Shown here in pieces: positions 8,685 to 16,606 of a DNA stretch of 64,000 bases; the stretch's first letter is position 1, and each line of letters begins with the position of its first letter. Below the pieces are notes generated by a model. It saw only the letters and a program-made list of their open reading frames with translations. It did no database searches and was not told the origin of the DNA. Source of the DNA: Bartonella sp. AU16XJBT (GTDB taxonomy: Bacteria; Pseudomonadota; Alphaproteobacteria; Rhizobiales; Rhizobiaceae). Position numbers and translations under genes: made by a program. The DNA lies in assembly GCF_028618665.1 (NCBI RefSeq), contig NZ_JAQITF010000005.1, positions 1 to 64,000 on the forward strand, in the 5' to 3' direction.

Positions 8685-9458
8685 ATGCTCTTACTCATTT
8701 TTGCAGCATTTTTTCTCACTTTTCTGGCAATTATTCTTTTTCTTTCACTACATTTTGACGATGGGGTCAAGAAAAATTGGCAAGTTCAAACCATGAATGG
8801 TTATAGAAGTCATATGCATACGGTTGATTCTCATAAGTTTTATAGGCATTATAAAAAAAGAAATATTCTTAAAGCTTTAAGTGTTTTGTTTGTTCTGCTT
8901 ATGACTTGGAGTATCTATGGGCTGACAGGCAATCCAGAAGTGAAAAGTTATTTTTTTAGCGAATTAATGGATAAGAATCCTAAAATTCTAAGTCAGCAAG
9001 AAAAGCTTGTTCGTCTACAAGTGCTTTTTTTCCGCTCCCCTCATGATGGCAAGTTAGCAGATGCGTTAGCGGTAGGGTATCTCGAAGAAAGCCATTTTCA
9101 AGAAGCTGTGAATACTTATTTAGATGCACTTCGTTTGAATGGAGAAACAGCTCCAAGGCTTGTAGGATATGGTTTAGCATTGGTTGGTTCTGAAGGGGGA
9201 GTGATAACGCAAGAGGCACAAAATGCTTTTCAAAAAGCAGCAGATTTAGCGCCAACAGATTTTTATCCGCGTCTATTGTTGGCCGATGCATTTCATCAAG
9301 CCGGAAAAACGGCGCAGGCAGTGCAGTTTTTACAAAGCTTTCTTGATACAATGCCTGAAAGTTTTGTAGGACGCTCACGGGTTGAAAAAATGATGTTTCA
9401 GTTACTTGGCACAGCAAGTGAACAGACAAAGAAAAGTGATCGTCGCCAATTGAGATAG
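8685..9458 (+). CDS. ccmI: Cytochrome c maturation protein CcmI (CycH)
   Basis: This inner-membrane heme-lyase component presents apocytochrome c to CcmF/CcmH. It has two N-terminal transmembrane helices (about residues 1-22 and 63-82 from the ATG at 8685) and a C-terminal tetratricopeptide-like region (LADALAVGYLEESHFQEAVNTYLDAL and following) exposed to the periplasm. At about 257 residues it is shorter than most rhizobial CycH proteins, so the periplasmic part looks reduced. A TTG at 8670 could extend it by five residues, but GGAAA upstream favours the ATG. It is first in the ccmI-E-F-H order that is standard for rhizobial cycHJKL. Confidence 0.82.
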   Translation: MLLLIFAAFFLTFLAIILFLSLHFDDGVKKNWQVQTMNGYRSHMHTVDSHKFYRHYKKRNILKALSVLFVLLMTWSIYGLTGNPEVKSYFFSELMDKNPKILSQQEKLVRLQVLFFRSPHDGKLADALAVGYLEESHFQEAVNTYLDALRLNGETAPRLVGYGLALVGSEGGVITQEAQNAFQKAADLAPTDFYPRLLLADAFHQAGKTAQAVQFLQSFLDTMPESFVGRSRVEKMMFQLLGTASEQTKKSDRRQLR

Positions 9459-9759
9459 AGAAATAAAAAGAGAAAAGCTATTTAGAACGACAAGAGCAGT
9501 AAACATCTAGAAGTGGAAGGTACATGTGGAGGGGGTGAATAACAGAAATGAAAAATGTCAAGAACACGGCACAAGTCGTTATAGATTAAATAAAAATTGG
9601 TGTAAAAATCAAAAAAGGAAGAAAAGTATTGATAAGCTTGTTTGCAAAGGTGAGGTATTTGATAAAAAGTTGCACCTCTATAGAAGATGTGCAAAGCTCT
9701 TAAAAAAATAAAATATGGATACTTATAGAACGTGTTGAAAATTTTTTCGTAGAGTGTCT
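9459..9759. other. Spacer between ccmI and ccmE
   Basis: A 301-base gap inside the otherwise compact ccm operon. A 61-codon GTG-started frame exists (9526-9711), but its lysine/arginine-rich product matches nothing known to me. A small inverted repeat TTGCAC / GTGCAA lies near 9670-9695. The gap may separate ccmI transcriptionally from ccmEFH, or it may be decayed sequence. Confidence 0.45.
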
Positions 9760-10239
9760 ATGAACAATCAATCTTTAAAGAATTCTGCTTCGTTGAAGCT
9801 TATTTTAAAGCAGCGAAAAAAAAAGCGCTTACTGATCATCTTATTGTGTTGTTTGGTTATGGCAATTGCAGCAAGTCTCATTGTGTATGCAATGCGTCAT
9901 GCGGTCAGTTTTTTTAGAATGCCCTCTGATATTACAAGAGAAGATATTTTAACTGGACGCTCTTTGCGTTTGGGCGGCTTTGTTGAAAAGGGGACCGTTC
10001 AATATACGGGAGAGAGAGGCGTTATTTTTTTTGTAACGGATAACACAAAACATGAAAAAGTGGTTTTCAATGGTGCCTTACCGGATCTTTTTCGTGAAGG
10101 TCAGGGGGTGATTGTAGAAGGGCATTTCGACAAACAGGGTTTTTTTATAGGGACGCGTGTTTTAGCAAAACATGATGAAACTTATATGCCTAAAGAAACC
10201 GCTGATCGCTTGAAAAAACATTACAGTATGGAGAAATAA
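9760..10239 (+). CDS. ccmE: Cytochrome c maturation heme chaperone CcmE (CycJ)
   Basis: CcmE carries heme covalently in the periplasm and hands it to the CcmF/H lyase. The protein has a basic N-terminus, one transmembrane anchor (about 24-45), an OB-fold domain, and the hallmark [10 protein letters not shown] in which His138 binds heme and Tyr142 is conserved. The ATG at 9760 has a TAGAG ribosome site 7 bases away and is preferred to a GTG two codons upstream. It is followed after only 7 bases by ccmF. Confidence 0.93.
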   Translation: MNNQSLKNSASLKLILKQRKKKRLLIILLCCLVMAIAASLIVYAMRHAVSFFRMPSDITREDILTGRSLRLGGFVEKGTVQYTGERGVIFFVTDNTKHEKVVFNGALPDLFREGQGVIVEGHFDKQGFFIGTRVLAKHDETYMPKETADRLKKHYSMEK

Positions 10240-10246
10240 TTCGATT

Positions 10247-12226
10247 GTGCTTGTTGAACTGGGTCATATTTTTTTAGCCGCAGCATTTGCCGTAAGCTTA
10301 TTAGAAGCTTTTTTGCCTGCTTTAGGTTTTTGGAGGCAAGAGCGTTTGTTAATGCAAACAGCTATTCCCCTAACATATATCACTTTCACATTATTGCTCT
10401 TATCTTTTTTAGTGATGATTTACACTCATGTTGTATCTGATTTTTCTGTTTTAAATGTTGTTGAGAATTCTCATTCAGAAAAACCGATGCTTTATAAAAT
10501 CACCGGTGTTTGGGGCAACCACGAAGGCTCTATGTTGTTATGGGTTTTAAGTCTCACTTTTTTTAGTGCATTGATGGCTTTCTTTAGCCAATATGTGCCG
10601 GAAGATTTCAAGACACTTGTTTTAATTTGCCAAAGTTGGATTACAAGCGCTTTTCTTTTATTTATTCTTTTTGTATCCAACCCATTTTTACGTGTGAATC
10701 CACCAGCATTACAGGGAAATGATCTCAATCCTCTTTTACAAGATATCGCATTAGCGATTCATCCCCCCCTTCTTTATTTAGGTTATGTTGGTTTTTCACT
10801 TTGCTTTTCTTTTGCTGTTGCAGCATTGATTATGGGGCATATTGATAAGATTTGGGCGCATTGGGTCCGTCCTTGGCTTTTACTTTCTTGGTGTTTTTTG
10901 ACATTGGGGATTATGGTTGGCTCCTATTGGGCTTATTATGAGCTAGGGTGGGGAGGGTATTGGTTTTGGGATCCTGTTGAAAATGTTTCGTTTATGCCTT
11001 GGCTTTCAGGAACGGCTCTTTTACATTCTGCTCTTGTTCTCGAAAAACGAGGAATATTGAAAAGTTGGACTTTGTTTTTAGCATTGCTTACTTTTTCCCT
11101 TTCTCTTATGGGAACGTTTCTTGTTCGTTCGGGACTTTTAGTTTCTGTTCATAGTTTTGCTGTTGATCCAGCACGGGGACAAGCAATTCTTGCACTTTTA
11201 TTTTTCTTTACGGGAGCGGCTTTTCTTCTTTTTGCTTTGCGCATCCCTCTTGTAAAAACAGAAAGATTTTTTCAACCAATTTCGCGCGAAGGGTTTATTG
11301 TTTTAAATAATTTGTTACTGACAACAATAACAGCCACAGTATTGATTGGTACACTCTATCCTTATTTTATTGAGATGTTAACAGGGCAAAAAATTTCTGT
11401 AGGGGCTGCTTTTTTTAACCTTACCTGCGGACCACTCATGCTTTTGCTGTTGTTGTTTGTTCCGTTTGGATCAATGATGGCGTGGAAACGCGGTGATTTT
11501 CTCGCAGTTTTTGAACGGTTGTGGTTTGTTTTTGTCTTGGTTGCTACCATCTGTTTTATACTATTTTATGCGACATCTGTGCGTGATATTCTTGCAGTTT
11601 TAGGCATTGGGCTTTCAGCGTTTGTTTTTTTAGGCAGTTTAGCGGACCTGTGGGGAAAAAGTGGATATGGCAAGAGAGCTTTTTCAGTACGCGTTAAGAG
11701 ATTTTTTGGATTGCCGTGGTCTGTTTTTGGTGCAGCAATGGCACATATGGGACTAGGCGTTACATTATTTGGTATTGTCTGTGTGGCAAGTTTTAGTCAA
11801 GAACGTATTTTAACCATGAACATAGGAGAGTGGGTGACGATAGCGGATAAAATGCTTCATTTTGATACCGTGCATGATCGTTTTGGTTCGAATTATTCGG
11901 CAAGGGAGTTTTGTTTTAAAATATATGAAAATAAAAAAATCGTGGGTCATGTAACAGCTTCAAAGAGATTTTACTCAAGCCAAAATACTTTGACAACGGA
12001 AGTTGGTCTTCAAAATTATGGCTTATCGCAGCTCTATATTGTGCCGGGACATCTCGATAATCGTGGTCTTGTTGTGCACATGTGGTGGAAGCCTTATATC
12101 ATATGCATTTGGTTAGGGGCATTCATGATGGCTATGGGAGGATGTCTTTCTCTTCTGGGGTACTGGTTTAGTACTGGCATGTACAAGAGGGTTCTGCTTG
12201 CTTTAAATTTTTGGAGAAGACATTGA
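10247..12226 (+). CDS. ccmF: Cytochrome c heme lyase subunit CcmF (CycK)
   Basis: This large polytopic membrane protein of 659 residues is the core of the heme lyase. It has many hydrophobic helices and the tryptophan-rich WWD heme-binding motif (WGGYWFWDPVENVSFMPWL, about 231-249). Conserved histidines lie around LAIHPPLLYLGY and HSALVLEK. It starts at GTG (10247) with a GGAG about 12 bases upstream, giving the usual N-terminus LVELGH. The stop codon is one base from the ccmH start. Length and motifs are normal for the family, and no defect is visible. Confidence 0.95.
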   Translation: MLVELGHIFLAAAFAVSLLEAFLPALGFWRQERLLMQTAIPLTYITFTLLLLSFLVMIYTHVVSDFSVLNVVENSHSEKPMLYKITGVWGNHEGSMLLWVLSLTFFSALMAFFSQYVPEDFKTLVLICQSWITSAFLLFILFVSNPFLRVNPPALQGNDLNPLLQDIALAIHPPLLYLGYVGFSLCFSFAVAALIMGHIDKIWAHWVRPWLLLSWCFLTLGIMVGSYWAYYELGWGGYWFWDPVENVSFMPWLSGTALLHSALVLEKRGILKSWTLFLALLTFSLSLMGTFLVRSGLLVSVHSFAVDPARGQAILALLFFFTGAAFLLFALRIPLVKTERFFQPISREGFIVLNNLLLTTITATVLIGTLYPYFIEMLTGQKISVGAAFFNLTCGPLMLLLLLFVPFGSMMAWKRGDFLAVFERLWFVFVLVATICFILFYATSVRDILAVLGIGLSAFVFLGSLADLWGKSGYGKRAFSVRVKRFFGLPWSVFGAAMAHMGLGVTLFGIVCVASFSQERILTMNIGEWVTIADKMLHFDTVHDRFGSNYSAREFCFKIYENKKIVGHVTASKRFYSSQNTLTTEVGLQNYGLSQLYIVPGHLDNRGLVVHMWWKPYIICIWLGAFMMAMGGCLSLLGYWFSTGMYKRVLLALNFWRRH

Positions 12227-12227
12227 G

Positions 12228-12683
12228 ATGAAAAAAATTCTTTGGATTTTATTTTTTTTAATCGCAATGTTTCCTTTTCGATTAGCTATAGCAGTAGAGC
12301 CAGATGAGATTTTAAAGGATACAATTCTTGAAAGGCGCGCGCGCGGTATTTCATCGCATTTACGTTGTCCGGTTTGTCAAAATCAATCAATTGATGATTC
12401 AGATACTTCTCTAGCACGTGATTTAAGGCTTTTAATTCGGGAAAAACTAAAAATGGGCTATAGTAATCAGCAAGTGATTGACTTTCTTGTTGAGCGATAT
12501 GGTGAATTCATTCTCTTAAAACCACCATTTAATAAAACAACTTGGTTTTTATGGTTTTCGCCTTTGATTATTATCATCATTGGTGCAAGTGTCATATTTT
12601 TCCAGTTAAAAGGGTATAAGCGTGGGAAAATAATGATTGTAAATGCAATTAAGAAAAAACAGTCAAAAACGCCATTACATTAA
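12228..12683 (+). CDS. ccmH: Cytochrome c maturation thiol-reductase CcmH (CycL)
   Basis: This periplasmic membrane-anchored protein reduces the apocytochrome CXXCH thiols before heme attachment. It has 151 residues: a signal peptide (about 1-22), a redox motif RCPVCQNQSI with Cys47 and Cys50, and a C-terminal transmembrane helix (about 105-127). A GGAGA ribosome site precedes the ATG. It closes the ccm operon. An inverted repeat GCTCATT/AATGAGC at 12713-12729 follows but has no T-run, so termination there is uncertain. Confidence 0.93.
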   Translation: MKKILWILFFLIAMFPFRLAIAVEPDEILKDTILERRARGISSHLRCPVCQNQSIDDSDTSLARDLRLLIREKLKMGYSNQQVIDFLVERYGEFILLKPPFNKTTWFLWFSPLIIIIIGASVIFFQLKGYKRGKIMIVNAIKKKQSKTPLH

Positions 12684-12870
12684 AAAGGATATTATATAAG
12701 AGGAAAAGCTTAGCTCATTTGCAATGAGCATTCAACCTTATTGTAATTATATTGAAGGATACTGAAATCTTACAAAACTTTAACAATTTAGACAGAAAAC
12801 GGTAAGGTCTGGTATTTTATAAGTGATCAGATTGGGATAGAAAGTATGATTGAATAGGAGCATAGAGTAA

Positions 12871-14382
12871 ATGTTAAAAAAAACTTTCTTTAAAACATTT
12901 GTCGCAGTAAGTTTTTCTGCAGTATTGGAGAGTGCACTGTTTTTTAGTGGATGTACATCAAGCTTATGGACGACAAAGGCTCATGCAAGTTCTGTATTTA
13001 CTTCGTTAATGCAACAACAAGGATTTGCAGATATCGTTGCTCAAGTAAAACCAGCGGTTGTTGCAGTACAAGTAAAGAGCAATAAAAAGAAAGAAGATTG
13101 GTTCTTTAGTAACTTTTTTAGTGGTCCAGGGATTGATCAATTACCAGATCAACATCCTTTGAAAAGGCTTTTTAAAGAGTTTTATGATTTTGATAAGCCT
13201 AAAAATAAATTTCCCAATCATTCACAGAGACTCCGTCCTATAGCTTTTGGATCGGGTTTTTTTATTTCGTCTGATGGTTACATTGTGACCAATGATCATG
13301 TAATTTCTGATGGGACAAGTTATACAGTTGTTCTTGATGATGGTACAGAATTGAACGCAAAGCTTATTGGGAAAGATCCCAAAACTGACCTTGCTGTCCT
13401 AAAAGTAAATGATAAAAGAAAATTTTCCTATGTTGATTTTGGTGATGATTCAAAGCTTCGCGTTGGAGATTGGGTTGTTGCTATTGGTAATCCATTCGGT
13501 CTTGGTGGAACTGTGACAGCAGGTATTGTTTCGGCACGTGGACGTGATATTGGCACGGGTGTTTATGATGATTTTATTCAGATTGATGCTGCTGTTAATA
13601 GAGGAAATTCTGGAGGTCCAACTTTTGATTTGAATGGTAAGGTTGTTGGCGTTAATACGGCGATTTTTTCTCCTTCAGGAGGCAATGTTGGGATTGCTTT
13701 TGCTATTCCGGCAGGGACAGTGAAACAGGTTGTGCAACAACTTATCGAAAAAGGTTCAGTTCAACGTGGTTGGCTTGGGGTTATGATTCAGCCAGTAACG
13801 AAGGAAATTTCTGATTCGATAGGTTTGAAAGAAGCGAAAGGTGCTTTGGTTACTGATCCATTAAAAGGGCCAGCAGCAAAGGCTGGTATCAAGGCAGGTG
13901 ATGTCGTTATTTCAGTGAATGATGAAAAAATTAATGATTCTCGTGACTTGGCAAAGCGTATTGCAAATATGAGTCCGGAAGAAACCGTGACTTTAGGGAT
14001 TTGGAGATCCGGTAAGGAGGAAAATATCAAAGTTAAACTTGCTGCAATGCCTGAAGATGCAGGTAAGAAAGAAAGTTCAAAATATTTAAATGAACGTGGA
14101 GATTCAGATGAAACATTGGAAGATTATGGGTTAATTGTTGCTCCTTCTGACGATGATTTAGGATTGGTTGTAACAGATGTGGATTCGGATTCAGATGCTG
14201 CAGATAAGGGAATCCGCCCAGGTGATGTCATTGTGACAGTGAATAATAAATCTGTTAAAAAAACTTCTGATATTACTGATGCAATCAAGGATGCCCAAAA
14301 GCTAGGGCGAAAAGCTATACTCTTACAGATCCGAACAAATGATCAAAATCGTTTTGTCGCTCTTCCAATTTTCAAAAAATAG
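12871..14382 (+). CDS. degP: Periplasmic serine protease/chaperone DegP (HtrA)
   Basis: A heat- and stress-linked envelope protease that degrades misfolded periplasmic proteins. It has 503 residues: a signal sequence (to about residue 39), a trypsin-like domain with His143 (VTNDHVIS), Asp173 (KTDLAVLKV) and Ser247 (GNSGGP), and two PDZ domains (about 285-375 and 405-490). The triad is intact. A cysteine at 28 lies inside the signal region, so a lipoprotein form is possible but not convincing. HtrA is a known immunogenic antigen in Bartonella. It sits between the ccm genes and a two-component pair that may control it, as in other rhizobia. Confidence 0.95.
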   Translation: MLKKTFFKTFVAVSFSAVLESALFFSGCTSSLWTTKAHASSVFTSLMQQQGFADIVAQVKPAVVAVQVKSNKKKEDWFFSNFFSGPGIDQLPDQHPLKRLFKEFYDFDKPKNKFPNHSQRLRPIAFGSGFFISSDGYIVTNDHVISDGTSYTVVLDDGTELNAKLIGKDPKTDLAVLKVNDKRKFSYVDFGDDSKLRVGDWVVAIGNPFGLGGTVTAGIVSARGRDIGTGVYDDFIQIDAAVNRGNSGGPTFDLNGKVVGVNTAIFSPSGGNVGIAFAIPAGTVKQVVQQLIEKGSVQRGWLGVMIQPVTKEISDSIGLKEAKGALVTDPLKGPAAKAGIKAGDVVISVNDEKINDSRDLAKRIANMSPEETVTLGIWRSGKEENIKVKLAAMPEDAGKKESSKYLNERGDSDETLEDYGLIVAPSDDDLGLVVTDVDSDSDAADKGIRPGDVIVTVNNKSVKKTSDITDAIKDAQKLGRKAILLQIRTNDQNRFVALPIFKK

Positions 14383-14397
14383 CACTTTATGATGAGT

Positions 14398-14425
14398 GGG
14401 ACAGAGATTTTGTAGATTTCTGTCC
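14398..14425 (+). terminator. Hairpin between degP and the response regulator
   Basis: The arms GGACAGA and TCTGTCC form a 7-base-pair stem 15 bases after the degP stop. There is no uninterrupted T-run, so it may be a weak terminator, an mRNA-stabilising structure or an attenuator before the two-component genes. Confidence 0.35.
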
Positions 14426-14463
14426 TACAATGTAATTTTATAAAAATAACGGAGATGCGTTTT

Positions 14464-15150
14464 ATGAAAATACTCGTTATCGAAGATGATCGTGAGACAG
14501 GACGTTATCTCGAAAAGGCTTTTTTGGAGGTAGGGCATTCCGTTGATGTTGCCTATGATGGTGATACTGGATACGCTTTAGCGATCACAGAAAGTTATGA
14601 TGTTATGGTTGTTGATCGAATGCTTTTACATCGTGATGGGCTTTCTATTATTTCGGAATTGCGTGCTAAAGGCAATGAAACACCCGTTCTTATCCTTTCA
14701 GCTTTAGGGCAAGTTAATGATCGTGTGACGGGTTTGCGTGCAGGGGCAGATGATTATTTGACAAAGCCTTATGCTTTTTCTGAACTTCTTGCGCGTGTTG
14801 AAGTATTACAACGGCGGAAGAATCCTAAAGAAGCAGAAACTGTTTATTGCGTAAGCAATCTTGAGCTTGATCGGTTAGCACATACGGTAAAACGGGGGGA
14901 TAGAAACATTCTATTGCAACCACGAGAGTTTCGTTTACTTGAATATTTAATGCGCTATGCGGGGCAGGTGGTTACACGCACTATGCTTTTGGAAAATGTT
15001 TGGGATTATCATTTTGATCCACAAACAAATGTCATTGATGTCCATATTTCTCGTTTGAGAGCCAAAATTGAAAAAGATTTTGATGTTCCGCTTCTTCATA
15101 CTGTGCGAGGCGCTGGATATATGCTGAAAGCACCAGATAACAAAGCATGA
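14464..15150 (+). CDS. OmpR-family response regulator (degP-linked)
   Basis: Response regulator with receiver residues Asp8/Asp9, phospho-acceptor Asp51 in VMVVDRMLL and Lys101 (LTKPYAF). The winged-helix DNA-binding domain ends IDVHISRLRAKIE and TVRGAGYML. The preferred start is the ATG at 14464, 9 bases after GGAG; an in-frame ATG at 14455 would place that ribosome site too close. It overlaps the following kinase gene by 4 bases. The position after degP is conserved in rhizobia and suggests an envelope-stress role, which is inference. Confidence 0.88.
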   Translation: MKILVIEDDRETGRYLEKAFLEVGHSVDVAYDGDTGYALAITESYDVMVVDRMLLHRDGLSIISELRAKGNETPVLILSALGQVNDRVTGLRAGADDYLTKPYAFSELLARVEVLQRRKNPKEAETVYCVSNLELDRLAHTVKRGDRNILLQPREFRLLEYLMRYAGQVVTRTMLLENVWDYHFDPQTNVIDVHISRLRAKIEKDFDVPLLHTVRGAGYMLKAPDNKA

Positions 15151-16529
15151 ATCGTTTGATTAATATAATGCGCACGACAGCGCTAAGGCTTTCAGCGCTT
15201 TACATTTTATTGTTTGGATTGGTGGCAACAGGTCTTTCTATTTATATGACGGCATTTTCTGCTTCGTTGTTAACAGAGCAAACTGAACAGGCTTTACATG
15301 AAGAATTAAAGTATATTGAAAATGCTTATAATTATGGAGGGCTCCCTTTATTAATACGCACGATAGATTATCGTTCAAGACAACCAGGGGCATTTCTTTA
15401 TCTTGTCACAGATCCTATGGGGCGTATTTTAGCAGGCAATGTAGCACGTATTGAATTAGGTCTTTTGAATCAGAGTGGTTTTATTTCTACCTCCTTTTTG
15501 TATTCACGTTTTGGAGAACATGGCAGAACAAGTGAACATCGCGCTTTGGCGGTCGTTTTTGATTTGCCTAATGCTATGAAGATTCTTATAGGACGCGATT
15601 TGGATGAGCCCGAACGTTTTGCGGCGGTTATTCGTAAAGCTGTGATCATTGCACTTGCTGCAATGGTGGGAGGCGCTTTACTCATATGGTTTTTTGTTGG
15701 CAGGAGAGCTTTACAAAGGATTGATCAGGTCACGGCAGCATCACGGCGCTTGATGGAAGGTGATTTCAGTGGGCGTTTACCTGTTTCAGGGGTAGGGGAT
15801 GAGTTTGATCGATTGTCAACGAATCTTAATGTTATGTTAGACCGCATTGAAGAGTTAAATATTGGTTTACGTCAAGTATCAGATAATATTGCTCATGATC
15901 TGAAAACACCGTTAACGCGTCTTAGAAATCGTGCTGAAGAGGCGCTTTCGGCAAACAAGACAAAGTTTGAATATCGTCAGGTCCTTGAGAGTGTTATTGC
16001 TGAATCAGATCAACTTATTCGTACGTTTAATGCGATTTTAATGATTTCACGCATCGAAGCGAGCAGTGCTATTGAGCATCTTGAGATGATGAATATGAAA
16101 CTGATCCTTGAAGATGCTGTTGAGCTTTACGAGCCTTTTGCTGAAGAGTCAGGTGTTTTACTTCAGTTAGGAGATATATTTGATAAAGAGCTTAAATTGA
16201 ATCGTGAGCTTGTCGCGCAAACAATTTTTAATCTTATCGATAATGCGATTAAATATGCATCTAAAGATGGGGAAAAAGCGAAGGTTTGCTTATCAATGGA
16301 ATATCGTGATGAACATTTATTAGTTGTTGTAAGCGATAATGGTCCAGGAATAGCAGAGGATAAACGTGAAAAAGTAACAGAACGATTTGTTCGTCTTGAA
16401 GAAAGCCGTACACAACCTGGTTTTGGGATTGGTTTAAGTATAGCAAAAGCAGTTATGAAGCTGCACGGGGGTGAATTGTTACTTGAAAATGCAAATCCAG
16501 GGCTTAGGGTTGTTTTGTTATTTCCTTAA
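15147..16529 (+). CDS. Sensor histidine kinase (degP-linked)
   Basis: Membrane sensor kinase of 460 residues. Transmembrane helices lie at about 13-38 and 164-184, with a roughly 125-residue periplasmic region between them. A HAMP domain (about 185-238), an H-box with His250 in NIAHDLKTPLTRLR, an N-box (NLIDNAIKYA), a G1 box (SDNGPGI) and a G2 box (GFGIGLSIA) follow. The gene is coupled to its response regulator by an ATGA overlap. The signal is not known. Periplasmic protein damage is a reasonable guess from the neighbouring protease gene. Confidence 0.88.
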   Translation: MNRLINIMRTTALRLSALYILLFGLVATGLSIYMTAFSASLLTEQTEQALHEELKYIENAYNYGGLPLLIRTIDYRSRQPGAFLYLVTDPMGRILAGNVARIELGLLNQSGFISTSFLYSRFGEHGRTSEHRALAVVFDLPNAMKILIGRDLDEPERFAAVIRKAVIIALAAMVGGALLIWFFVGRRALQRIDQVTAASRRLMEGDFSGRLPVSGVGDEFDRLSTNLNVMLDRIEELNIGLRQVSDNIAHDLKTPLTRLRNRAEEALSANKTKFEYRQVLESVIAESDQLIRTFNAILMISRIEASSAIEHLEMMNMKLILEDAVELYEPFAEESGVLLQLGDIFDKELKLNRELVAQTIFNLIDNAIKYASKDGEKAKVCLSMEYRDEHLLVVVSDNGPGIAEDKREKVTERFVRLEESRTQPGFGIGLSIAKAVMKLHGGELLLENANPGLRVVLLFP

Positions 16530-16606
16530 AGATATTTTCTTCAGTTTTTTCTTTTCATACGGAATGACTATTTTACAAGTATAATGCAATGGATAAGGAA
16601 GGCAAA

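Noticed and set aside
9526-9711. A 61-codon frame between ccmI and ccmE
   Set aside because: GTG start, highly basic composition, no recognised family; more likely spacer sequence, though a small protein cannot be excluded.
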